NCBI GenBank assembly: GCA_949128115.1
Contig: OX421962.1
Coordinates: 42,121,745-42,185,744, forward strand
Reading direction: 5' to 3'
From: Anaspis maculata
Lineage: Eukaryota; Arthropoda; Insecta; Coleoptera; Scraptiidae
DNA length: 64,000 nucleotides
The translations under genes and the position numbers were made by a program. Within the stretch, counting starts at the first letter, position 1; each line of letters starts with the position of its first letter. Under the pieces are notes generated by a model. That model had not been told where the DNA came from. It did not search any database and worked only from the letters and a program-made list of their open reading frames with translations. Below are positions 1 through 12,600 of the stretch, piece by piece.

Positions 1-2096
1 AGAAATTTATTGATACGACCAGGGAAAACGTTGGGTCGGCTTTCAAAAGCATAGGTGCATATTTTTTATCTGAATGGAGGCTTTGGAAAATCAGCTAGCA
101 TTTGACTTGACTAGCTTTGAGGTCAAGTCCTAATTGATACCACACCCCAATAAAGCTATAAAAAAACGACCCAGTCACAGTTGTAGGGGGTAGGTATAGT
201 TAAGCGTCGATTTCGACAGGTATATAATGAATACTGTTGAAGTAAATTCGACTTAATTCTCATTATGTATTGCTATAATTAATATCATTGCACAGAGTAG
301 GTAGGTAAAATGTGAATACCTCGTATATTTAGTTTACTGACTTTTCTGCTCGAGAAGAAAATTGGCGGACCTATTCAGTTGCATGCCACTCAGTGTTGAT
401 TTTTGATTGTAAATAAAAGGTTTAGATATTATGCAACCAAATAAACAGATCAAGCTGATGTTGATCCGACACCATGAAAACCAGCCAGGCGATTAAGAAG
501 GCCGTCTGGCCTCTGGCCCTTCTAGCGTGACTTTTCGATTCGGCCCTTTGTTCTGGCCTTCCCAGTCTGGCTATATGAAATCTATTCGTTCCACCTTTAT
601 AGTACTAATATCAAATTAATAATGATTTATGACTCTGCAAAACGTTGCCATGTTGGCCACTCTTTAGGACGTTGTTGGTTTTTTGTCATCGGCTTGAAAA
701 GAATAATATGAGCTAAAATGCGTTTCAGAAAAGTTGACTTTAGGCGCTAGTTTCTTCAGCTGCGGTAAAGTACATACTAATTTGTCAAATTTTCACATTT
801 CCAAATGTGTTTGTCATTGGTCACGTTCATGCCACTTTATCACCTATCAAGTTAACGATCATCTTGTAGCCAGTAAGTAGTAAGACACATTCGCACAATT
901 AGCGGAGGTGCAGTGTTTCGAGAGCGTGTTGGAACATACGCGAACCCGATGGACTTGTTTAGAGCCCCCGTGGATGAACTGGCAGCAAATACTGGAATTT
1001 ACCCTAAGACGCGGGGAATATTCTCAAATATGTACAACACGCGAGTATATAAAGTGCAGGCACGGCCAGGGTGAGCCATATTCGAATTCGCAGAGACAGT
1101 GAGCAGATCATCGAAATTAAACAAAGCGATATCCATGTTCAACGATTTATGTGATTTGTGAATTAGTATAGTATGTTCACTTGTACCGTGATTCTAGTCG
1201 GCTGTGAGATTTTGTTTTCAAGTTTCCAAATCTGAAATATAGAAAATCCCCAAAACTTTGCGGTTGGCTGCTCTGGCTTCATTTAGTGTTGGTCGTTTGG
1301 ACCACTTTTGGAACACATTGTTTACGCATTTCCTCTGCAGATAGACGGAATATTTTTGCGGGACGTGATGTCTAACGCTTTTATCCATTTTATTGGAAAA
1401 TGTAGTAATTTTTTGACCTGTTTTTAATTTTCACCAATGAACAAATAAATGAAAGCAGCTTTGACATTTGACAGGTGTCAAAAATATTTCTAACCTCTCG
1501 AACTTCAACTTCAAGAAAGTTCAACTTTAGGTTGACTCAAACTAAAAAAAATACTGGGCCTTCGCCCAAAAAAGGGGTCCCATGGAATCATCAATTCTTT
1601 CACCTCTTGCAGTCGTAAAAACACGCCGAATCATGAAGAACTATTGGCAAGACAAGGAACACTCCAGCGGGCCTGCTGTTGCAGCAGGATTTACGTGTAA
1701 AAAGTTTAATTAACCGAATTTAAAAAAAAACAGCCGCTCAAAGTTGCGTATTGGACCGAAATTCATGTGAGTACCTTCAGTTTTCGATTTGCTTTCGTTT
1801 TGAACCTTGGCGGAACGAGTTTTTGCCGGCCTTGAATGGCCGCCGTCAAGATGACTTAAATTGAAGCTGGCCCCATAGGGTACTAGTGTCTAAATAACGG
1901 TAATACAGCTCTGCGCCCCTCTAGTTGTGTTTCCACGTATGACAAGGTCAGTTTTCCAAGATTTTAATATCAATTTGATAAGAAACATAATTTCACTTCT
2001 AGAGAAGTCAGTTTCACACCATGTAAAAAGGCGGCAAGCCTACACTGCTAAAGTAGAAAATTTGCTCAGCCAACTAGAGTCATAGACTCGATGACT
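1..2096. other. Left-edge non-coding DNA, no gene recognised
   Basis: No reading frame here resembles a known protein, and I could not find the N-terminal Sin3-interacting exon expected for the Mxd gene that begins downstream. The stretch is AT-rich and could be Mxd intron 1 or intergenic DNA. Confidence 0.5.
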
Positions 2097-2559
2097 AAAA
2101 AATTGCAGTGGTCAACTGATACATGGTCGATGAAGCGGAATTCTTTTGCCACTTTGATACGTGAGCGTTCCGGTTGCGGTCTATCAGAAACGTCGCTCAA
2201 ACAGATTGCTACGATTTTGCGTTGGGTACTCTGATAACTGAGAGATAAACGTCGAACGTTCAAAGTCACACTATTCATTACTGCGTACTATAGTAGGTTG
2301 GTTCTCTTGTACTATGAGTCATAGTGAGTACAATGAGTCATAGTACAAGTGAACCAACCTACTATAGTACGCAGTAATGAATAGTGTGACTTTGAACGTT
2401 CGACGTTTATCTCTCAGTTATCAGAGTACCCAACGCAAAATCGTAGCAATCTGTTTGAGCGACGTTTCTGATAGACCGCAACCGGAACGCTCACGTATCT
2501 AAAGTGGCAAAAGAACTCCGCTTCATCGACCATGTATCAGTTGACCACTGCAATTTTTT
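2097..2559. repeat. Near-perfect 460-bp palindrome (foldback MITE)
   Basis: Arms of about 210 bp (2097-2307 and 2349-2559) are almost exact reverse complements around a short loop that contains two copies of an ATGAGTCATAGT-like motif. The 70-codon frame on the minus strand is only the arm sequence, not a gene. No clear target duplication was seen. Confidence 0.85.
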
Positions 2560-2779
2560 ACTTGAACTGACAGACCAGTGGAATGGAAATGGCGCAGCTT
2601 CCAGCTAATGACTTGGGGGTGACCGTGTCATAAAGAAGACCCGAAGCCTCACATTTTACAGTAACGATTCTACTACCGTTCTCTTCCTTATGCTTCTTAT
2701 GCAATTTTGAGTCGATGTAGATACGGAAGAATGCGATTTACTTACGTTAACTATTCATTTACGTTGACGTTTTTTCATT

Positions 2780-3460
2780 TGGGGACGACGACAAATGAGA
2801 GGTAGCCTATCCCGCTTAATTTTAAGTCAGCTTTTATCAATCAGCGAAAGAATTAGATCGCTATGTGTTCTGGTTTGGAAGTCGTTTTTTTTTCAAATTG
2901 AGAGTGACGCATGGGGGCGGCGACAAATCAAAAGTAGCCTTTTCCTTCTCATTTTTAGTCAGATATCCATCATTAGAATTAAATTGCTATGTACTATGGT
3001 TTTCGTTCGGAAGCGGTTTCTGCCAGCGGTTTTTTGATTTGGGGGCCGGGCGGCGGCACAAAAAGGTAGCCTATCCCGCCTGATTGGGAGTACTCTATCC
3101 ATCAGCGAAAGAAGTAGATCGCTATGTCTATTGGTTTGGGAGGAGTTGCTTTTTCATTTCAGGTTGCTTGGGGAGCGGTTTTATTTATGTCGGCGGCTCA
3201 TGATGAACAAGAAACATGGTCTGTGCTTACCGTGGAGATGACAACTATGTATTATCGAAAGAATTAAAACACAAGAGCTTCCGGTCTGGGAGAAATTGCA
3301 AAATTTATGTTATTTCAAGTTGATCGGGGGCGGTTTTCTCTGTTGGCGGCGCAGTGTGAAAACTCAATATATCCTAGACCGGCCTTGAGGGTGGCATCTA
3401 TGTATCAGCGGAAAAATTAGAAAGCTAGGACGTCTGGTTTGATAAGAGTTTCCGTTACGG
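2780..3460 (+). repeat. Diverged tandem repeat, about five units of 125-160 bp
   Basis: Units share a core resembling GGCGGCGACAAA, then a GTAGCCTATCCCGC-like block, a CAGCGAAAGAATTAGATCGC-like block and a CTGGTTTGG end. The last block recurs near 2868, 2990, 3130, 3280 and 3433. Later units are increasingly diverged, so this is an old array. It ends about 170 bp before the Mxd helix-loop-helix exon. Confidence 0.6.
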
Positions 3461-3626
3461 ACGCCACCAGACGGATGAAAAAATGAGCTGCAATAGCTAT
3501 TTTCACAAGTGAGAAAATACGCTGAAAACTTCGATTTTGTCACTAAAATATTTCTCACAAATTTCAATAAAATAGTTGATTAGTGATTTCGTGGCCCCTA
3601 GCTATAATATCTGAATTTGTTTTCAG

Positions 3627-6600
3627 GCGAGCGCACCTACGGGGTTGCTTAGAATTTCTTAAAGACATCGTACCGCTGGGTACGGAAACCACCCGACACA
3701 CAACTCTAGGACTTCTAACGAAAGCGAAACGATTTATTAAGGTAAGAAGACATTATGCATTATAAATGTTTCATTCCAAGGTATAAAGGTACGGGGAGTG
3801 AGGAATCCATAATCGACTTTTCGCCATCGACATAAAGGCGACTTTGTTCTCGCTTTTGTTCAATCGTGAATTATTTGTCATTTAAATGTTGGGTAATATC
3901 GGGTAATATAAAGGTACGAGAATACGCGCTTTGCACGAAATCTCATCGAAATGTCGTCGCGTCGAAACTTTGATGCCCGAAGGACTTTGCATATTATATT
4001 GCTTGCTTGGAAACGCAAGTTTATACTGGAGCAGCCTAATCAAATCAAAGTACTGGATTTGCTGAATTATATTGCACGTTTATGTGATTCTTGTTTAAGA
4101 GTCCTCTGTACGCTTAAAGCAGCTCCGACTAAAAGGCCTCTAAATCGAAGGCGGTGATTTTCTTTCAAATGATATTTAGTAATTACACTTCATATCTCCA
4201 TAAAAACATGTGAAAGGAAAAAAATCCGAGAAAAACCGATCACAGCCGAAGATAGTAAAATTTTACGGGCGCCATCCTAGAGCCTTTATTTGACTTGAAA
4301 GAAAATTCCTTTTTCCAAGGAGGACTCTCTACAGTATTCTGCACCAACGTACCGGGTGATTTTTCAATAAAATATCTGGAGCCAAAGTTATTTGGCTGTA
4401 AAAATTATTAAAAAATGCTTAAAAATTCGGAGCTTCATATCTTCAGCTGAAAATTTTTTATTGGAAAACCACCCGGTACGATTGTGCAGAGTACTGTTGA
4501 GAGTCTACCCTGAAAAAAGAATTTTTGTTTCAAGTCAAATAAAGGCCCTAGGGTGGCGCGCGCAAGATTTGACTATCTTCGGCTGTGATCGGTTTTTCTC
4601 GGATTTTTTTCCGTTTACATATTTATATAAACATATGAAGTGAAATCTCCAAATGCCGGTTCAAAGAAAATCACCGGCTTCGATTTAGAGCCATTTTAGT
4701 TGAAGCCACTCTGAGCGTACAGAGGACTCTTAAAAGGCATACCCGGGCTAGTATATACCTACTCAATATTAGTCAATATTCCACCCAAGAGCTAGTGAGC
4801 GAACTTCCGCCATTCGCTTTCTGGTGCTGGATCCTGTGCACCGGAAATTTAACTTCGATTCAACTTCGAGCGAGTCGTTTACATACCAGGCAAATCATTG
4901 ATATTTATTGACTTGATGAGAAAACGGTTCTGAATTAACTGTGGTCCTCGTGCAGAAGTGACCGAACTTTATATTATCAATTATTATTAGTTTCAGTGCA
5001 AATGAACGCTGCAAATGTAGGTAAAATTATGAGCTCCAATAAAATTCAAGATGCGCGACACTTTGTTTACTCAATGTGGCTATGGGAGATTGCAGGTGTT
5101 GTCAAATCAAAAATCAAAGAACCGAATTCTAAATTAGAAACTAATTCCGTTTTATTTTAGAACGTTATAAATATCATTTACGCTGCTAGTTATAGAAGGG
5201 CTTTGAATAGTTTCTACGCCGTCATTGTCCGCAGTTTCAAATTTGATTTGATTACTATGGGTCATCATGGGTCACTCGTAAAAAATTAACAGTATTCAGT
5301 TACTGTAGCATTATTTTGATTATTTTTATTCCGTATAGCCCTCTGCCAAAACCGCTGTCATTTCATTCAAATTTGTTCATAATTCTGCTTCGCCGTATGC
5401 CGTAATTACCGCTATATCATACGCATATCTGTACTTAGCTGGCCAATGTTCATCGAAATGGTTAGGTGTTTTTTCTTAAATAAATCCCTGACTTATATTA
5501 AGCTAATATTGGCTGTATTCTAAAATTGTGAATTGCAGTTAGTTGTGAAACTGAAAACGTATGTCTACGACTTGCTTCAAATCACGCTGCTGCAGGCAAC
5601 GCGGGAAGATAAATCAAGTCGCAGACATACGTTTCCGCCTCCACAGCTAACTCCAATTTACAATTGAAAAAATTCGCCCTATTAGTGTCATCTTTTAGTG
5701 AAAAAAATGCCTTTTCTAGGGAATTAATGTTTTTTACGAAATCTGGAAAAAAAAAAGTAATTAAAAGCAGTTGAGAAACTACTTGGACGAGTTCGCTAAC
5801 GTTCTCCATTTTCCAGACGCTTGAAGAGAAACATCGTAAACATGAGATGCATAAAAGCCATCTGTCTGCCGAGTACAGGCGACTTAGGCGGAAGGTGGAG
5901 CAACTATCCTTTGAATGCTATGGGACAACTGCAACTGTACCTTCTATGTCAAAGAGGCGCTCCGTATCGGAGTGTTCTTCATCGACGATCTCCAGTAGTC
6001 ATTCGTCGGCGTCGTTTTCGTCGCTGTCGTTTTCGGCGGCGTCATCACCTATTTCCGAAACGGGTAAGAACTCATTTATATGTCTGTTAAACTCCCCATT
6101 GACTGATGTATATGTAGGTACGTACTACTTACCTAATAATAAAACTCGATGTTATCATAGAGCAGCGACTGGGTCGTTCATAAAGTTGTATTCAGAAGTA
6201 ACGAGCGATCAAATACTCGATTGCTCAAGTTGGCGTACGATGCTCACCTTTTTCCCGAACGGGCGAATCATGAACGCGTGTTTGGGGAAAAGTTGAGCAT
6301 CGTACGCCTCTTGATCAATCGAGTGTTGAATCGCTCTGTATATCGATAGTGAGCTAACCACACTAACTTATGAATCAATTGATATTTTATTGAATCAATA
6401 AAATGCTCCATTGACCATTTGGTCAAATTAGCTTGGCCTGTAAGGCCCAGTAATCCCAGTATTTCAGTTAAAATCCAGCTTTCGTTAAGTGCGGAGTAAT
6501 CCGTGGTGCGGAGACAGTTGTTGCAACAATTAAATAATCTATGGTAACTGAACAAGTTTTACTAAACGAAAGCTCAACTCCTATTGAAACAGTGATAGTC

Positions 6601-9600
6601 CAGTCAAATTAGCCCAAAATGGCGGCCAATCGTGCATTAAATCATAGGGTTGTATTTTTTTCAGAAATGTGTAGAGGGTGGTTCCCTGAACAACGCCTTA
6701 TAAAGTCCCTTCGATTTTAGGCGCCGCGGGGCGGGAGAGGGAGTGACAAATGTCAGTTTTTGCCGTTTATCTTGAATACGGGTCTCACGAAAATTTCATA
6801 CCAATCAAAATTAAAGCTGATGAAATTCCCTTTCAAATGGTGTATCCACGTTTTTCCTAAGTGTTATCGATTTCGGGATATGAGCCGTTGAATATGAAAT
6901 TTTTTCAAAAAAGTGGTAGAGCCGTTTATAGTATTTCGTCAAGGTTTTTCTTCTAACTCACTACTCAATAACTTCCGAGATAACTCCGAAATAATTCTAC
7001 CTTATCCCAATCAAGACCAAGGCCTCTTTGGCACCAGACAGTGTCTTTGTTAATAATTCCATTTTTATATTCAACAGGTCATATCCCAAAATCGGTAACA
7101 CAGGTGAAACGTGAATACACCATTTTGAAAAGAATTCCATTAGCTTTAATTTAGATTGGTGTGAAATTTCTGTGCGACGCACCGTTTCCGAGATAAACGG
7201 TGAAAACTGACCAAAGTGACATTTGTCACCCCCTCCCCCGCCCGGCGGCGCCTAAAATCGAAGGGACTTTATCAGATGTTGTTCAGGGGACCACCCTCTA
7301 CACATTCCTGAAAAAATTGGAACCCTATGATTTTATGCGAGATGAAAACCTAATTTGACTGGACTATGAGCCAGGTTCATATACACTGAGTTCAACCCTG
7401 TTGCAATTCGAGTGAGCTATGATTTCCCGAATTTCTCCTAAAAATAAAAAAAAAAGGTCTTGAACGGAATTCTCTTTTGGTATTGAACAAAACTATATCT
7501 AAATGTGTCTAGATATTGCCTTAGCCATTCCATTATGAAGGGATTGAAGTGGTCCACCTCGAAAATTCGCTCAGGTTCGAATGGGGATGACGAGGCGAAA
7601 AAGGAACCGATTTGAAAAAGGATAGTGTTGTTGATTCATGCGTTCTTTTGACTGCAAGCTTCGTGCTTTGTGACCTTTTGAAAAATACTTACTCCAAATT
7701 GGAAAAAAAAATAATTTTTTTTGGGATTTTGGAAATGCCAATGGGCTCAAACTAAAGTATATCGTCGTAGCTTTCCAAAGAGACCTGAATGATAAATTTC
7801 TGTCGTAGCACTTGATTTTGCAACGACTGCCTCACTGGGGTCAAACTCCAAATGGTTTCCACGCTCCAAAAGACGTATGAGCTCCTGAGGGTCAGTGAAG
7901 CAGAATTTTTTTATGACAGTTTACCAAGACAACTTTTGCATTTCGGTCAGATTTGATAGATCAACATGGCCAGCTGGAATATTGACATAAAAAAGCAAAG
8001 TTCACAATCAACAAACGTCATAACTTGTACAAGAAATGTAAGGCGGTAAAATGTCAAAAATCTTCCGAGTTGATGTGAGTTGAAACATTCTATAATAAAA
8101 AAAAGTTATGTACCACTAATGTAATGGACCACTTTGCACTTCTTTCTTTCACACCCTGTATGTATATCATACAGTATATCAGCAAACACGATGCCCAAAC
8201 TCCAAATATGAAACTTGCAGTCAGAAGTACGCCCGACCTGTTGACACCATCTTTTTTCGAATCAGCTTACTTTTTGTCTCAATACCCTTATTTGAACCTC
8301 AGCGAATTTTTGGGGTGGACCACTTCAATTCTTGATCTGTTATTCAAAATATGTCTTTCTCAAGACTTGTACCGTTGTGAGATTTCTGTTTCGTACAGCT
8401 ATATTATCAAGCAGGCGAACTCTGGACATTTCAGGCCGCTCTTATCTTCCGATGACTAGACATCGCCGAATTGATTATTACAGCTGTACGATACAAATAA
8501 TCTTGAAGACTGTACCTACCGACAGAGAATGACATTTGTTGACATATTGACAGCTGGAGCCTGGAGCCGCTGCCTAAGGGCTGAATTTCAAGTCAGCGGC
8601 GCAACTTACGCCACTCATTTACGGCATCGATAAGCCAATCATCGTGTCGGATTGTGTTATGTTGCCATCGAGGTTGCCATAGTGACCGGACTTAGCTACA
8701 CTTGCGCGGGCGGATCTCCGACTTGAAATCTAGCCCTTATAAGGGCTCATTCCGCATGAGCGGTATAATCATACTTTTTCCGCGATATATCGCTAGCTTC
8801 ACACGATGCTATGACATAAACAAAATTCTATATGGTTTCAGTTCAAAATCGTGATATATGTATCGTCAAAAAAAAAACAAAAAAAAAACAGCGACATAGA
8901 CATACTGCTCATGCGGACTTAATAGGCCATCCACAATGATGTTAATGTTAACGTAATGTTATCCGGCAATGGTAATGTTAGCATTCAAAGCAATGTGTTT
9001 CAAATGTGACGTTCACAATCATGTTAGTGGCAATGGTAAGCATTACCCATTGAAACGCGTTGCTTTGAAATGCTAACATCACCATTGCCGATAACATTAC
9101 GTTAACATTTACATCTTTGTGGACGGGCTATAAAGCTGTCTGATTAATAGTATTCATAAGTACATAGAAACGCATAGGTCGGGTTTGCAAGTCATAGCCA
9201 TAAGAAAACTGTCAACTTCAAATCATTCCCATAATGAACACCCGTTACCTCTTGATACCTAGTTTGATTATTCAATACATCTGGTAGAGCTTTTTTTCAT
9301 ACTTTCATAGCATATTCTGTATTTATACATATACGGTGGTCAGTTATAACAAGAAAAAGTTGTTTCATTTTTATTCGAAAAGAAACTAGAAGAGAGTTAT
9401 ATTAATAATCTCAGATCTCCAGAATTTATGTCTCAATTTCTGGGTTCATCTTCAAAATGAATATTGAAATATACCTGGAATAATGTCTTCGCCCTGGAGG
9501 GCTCTATGTAGGAGGTAAAGGTATAATATAATATTGAATAAACATGAAGACGGGACCGTTAAAAATAGCATTGTGTATACCTATGCTCGTATTTTCATAA

Positions 9601-12600
9601 TATGCATCTTTTTCGTTGCGGGGCCAATTTGAATATACAATTTAATTTTAATTTCCATGTATAGTGTCGAGTTTACGTAATGACGTGTGGCATAAATATA
9701 ATAGTGGTGGTTCTTGGACTATAAATTAATTAGTAACCAATCCACCTGTTAACTTTCAGGTCGCTTTTACAGAAGTGCATACGAGCGTTCGCTGCTCTGA
9801 ATAATCATGAAACATGCCGCGGCCGACGACGTCGTCTTAAATGGGATTATTGATTATTATAAATTTAAATATGACGCTACACAAAGCAACGTATGAGTTA
9901 AATTTGAAACGAAGGCAAATTGCCGAGTTGCATTGCGGTGATATCTATGACAGTAATTGGGTCAAAACGAGAATTATTCTTGTGAATAGCTAAATTTCTT
10001 CGCCGTGTCCATCTTATCTTGATAAGGTAACAGTTGAGGATGATCAAAGAACGCGGAGCTGTTGATAGCGAAACGGTTGCAACTGAAATATGTAAAGATG
10101 ATGGTGTCTTGGTGGCATGTAGAAATGTTGCATGTTTGCGGAAGTTACGCGTCGATAACGATGCACATGCCAGCGATTGAAATTTGGTCAGGTCAGGTCA
10201 GGTTAATCCTATTGATACAGAAGAACCTCTCTGTTCAGAACCATTATTATTTGACTGCAGGTAGTGAATGACCTTGCACTTTTCAAATAAAATTGATCCA
10301 CACACAACCTTCATAAAAACAAGCGGGATTACATTTTCACTTTGACACTTTACATACAGACTTCACTTTTGTCGTGGGTGGAAATATTCTATCTTGGGTG
10401 GAAATATTTTGTTCCTGACAGGAAAAAATTAAACGTCGAACGGCCGCGCCCACTTCGTGCGAATTGCAGATCTGACGCAACAGTCTGGTGTTGCCAAGTA
10501 CTCAACAACGAAGTTTACTCACTTATTATTAAGTGAGGTCTAGTCAGTTGAAGTTGACCTAAAGACGAGCTGTTTGATGATGGAAAGGTTTGCAGCTGGA
10601 CTGAACTGTTTTTTGTGTGTTTTGGGAATGTTGTCCTGCATGTGAGGCTCGCGTTGGCAACGATGCGGAATGGTATCGCGTGAGGTCTGGTCAGTTGGAG
10701 TTGACAAAAGGACGGATCAGCTTGAATCTGAACACTGAACAGGCTCAGTTGGAATCTTCCATGGGTTTTGTGGGTTTTTCCAATGAAATTAGTGAAACTT
10801 CAGACTTGCCAAAAAATTAAGTTGATACAAATCATGTTGCCTTGGTTCGGTGAGCCCAGCCTCCGCACACCGGAAAGTAAGTAAAACAGAGTTATGACCG
10901 TACGAATGGAAGTAATAATTAAACAAGCGAATATGCCTCATGGGCATGAGGCTCAGTAGCGCACTTCCTTTTTGAAGGGTGAAGGTGGGTTCAGTCAACT
11001 TGGTTTTAGTTTTAGTCGTAGTCGTTGTCGTAAATTTGAAAGTAGAAAGCACGCGTCATATGCGCGGCGTTCATACAGAGTTTTAGTTTTAATTTTAGTC
11101 GTAAGAATTCCGAACTTTGTCGTATGATGCCGACTTGCAGGTTGCGTAATTACCGGTATAAGGTATGAGCATGGATGGTGATGGTAATGGGTTGTATGTA
11201 TCAATAAAAAAATAGCATAAGCATTTGCTTCAATTTCAGAGGAGTTGTACTCCTCATAAATGCAAGCAAATACTTATTTATGCTTATTTTTTTACGAGTT
11301 TTTATATTAATACTACCCATTATGAACACGGACCGGATGAAGATGAAGGTTTGCGCAGTATCATTCGAGCTCCTATTGGACAATTCTTACAACTAAATCT
11401 TGCTGTATAAACGCTCTTCTCTGTTACGACAACGACTAAAACTAAAACAGCGACTAAATAAGCTGACTGAACGCACCTTTAGTGAACGCAAGATGTCAAT
11501 TAGGGTTCTACCGTTATTTGGGCAGAAATTTCAATATTGCGGCCAAATTAGCGAATCATGAAATTTGGCTTGAAAATCAAAATGATCGTACTATAGACAA
11601 GGATAAGTTCCAAGTTTCATGAAAATCGTTCCACTAATAAGAGATTTCAATATGGCGGCCAAGATGGTGGCAGAATGTTGGAATTTGGCTGGAGATAAGA
11701 ATGATCATACGAAACAGAGGTGAGTCCCAAGCTCCATGAAAATCGTTGAATGATAAGAAATTTTAATATGGCGGCCAAGATGGCGGCAGAGCATCATTAG
11801 TCCAAAATCGGATGTATTTTGATAAAGTTCACATCGCCTGTGAATTTCACGCAAATCGGACCACTTTCAGAGAAATTCAAAATGGCGGACCAAAGATGGC
11901 GGCCAAGTGACAAAAATCATTGGTCAAATTTGTATGGTGAACACGTACGCATTTGACTGGCATTCGCACCACATCGATATCTCTTTTCGTTGAGGCATAA
12001 TTCTCCTAGTTCTATCATTTTGAAACATGTTTAATATGGAGAATACAAGATGGCGTCGGGGCATCAATTGTCGAAAATTGGATGTATCTTAGTGAAGTTC
12101 ACATCGCCTGCAAATTTTACTCAAATTGGACCACTTTCAGAGAAATTCAAAATGGCGGATCAAATATGGCGGCCAAGTGACAGAAATCATTGGTCAACTT
12201 TATATGGTGGTCACGTACGCATTCGATTGGCGTTTGCACCACATCGATATCTCTTTTTGTTGAGGCATAATTCTCCTAGTTCTATCACTTAGAAACATGT
12301 TCAATAGTGAGAATACAAGATGGTGGCGGGGCATCAATTGTCGGAAATTGGATAGATCTTGATGTGGTTCACATTGTCTGTAAATTTCATTCCAATCGGA
12401 TCACTTTTAAAGAAATTCAAAATGGCGGATCAAAGATGGCGGCAGAATAACAAAAAACTAAAAGTCAACTTGACATCCTGGACATATGTATCATTGATCA
12501 GCGTTCACACCACATCGATGTCTTTCTTCCCTGAGGAGTTATCCCGGGTACGGACGGACGGACGGACAAAGTGAAGCTAAAAGCGCCTTTTTCCCATTTT

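Noticed and set aside
2066..2278. 70-codon minus-strand frame
   Set aside because: It lies wholly in one arm of a palindrome; the mirror arm has the same sequence reversed, so it is repeat content.
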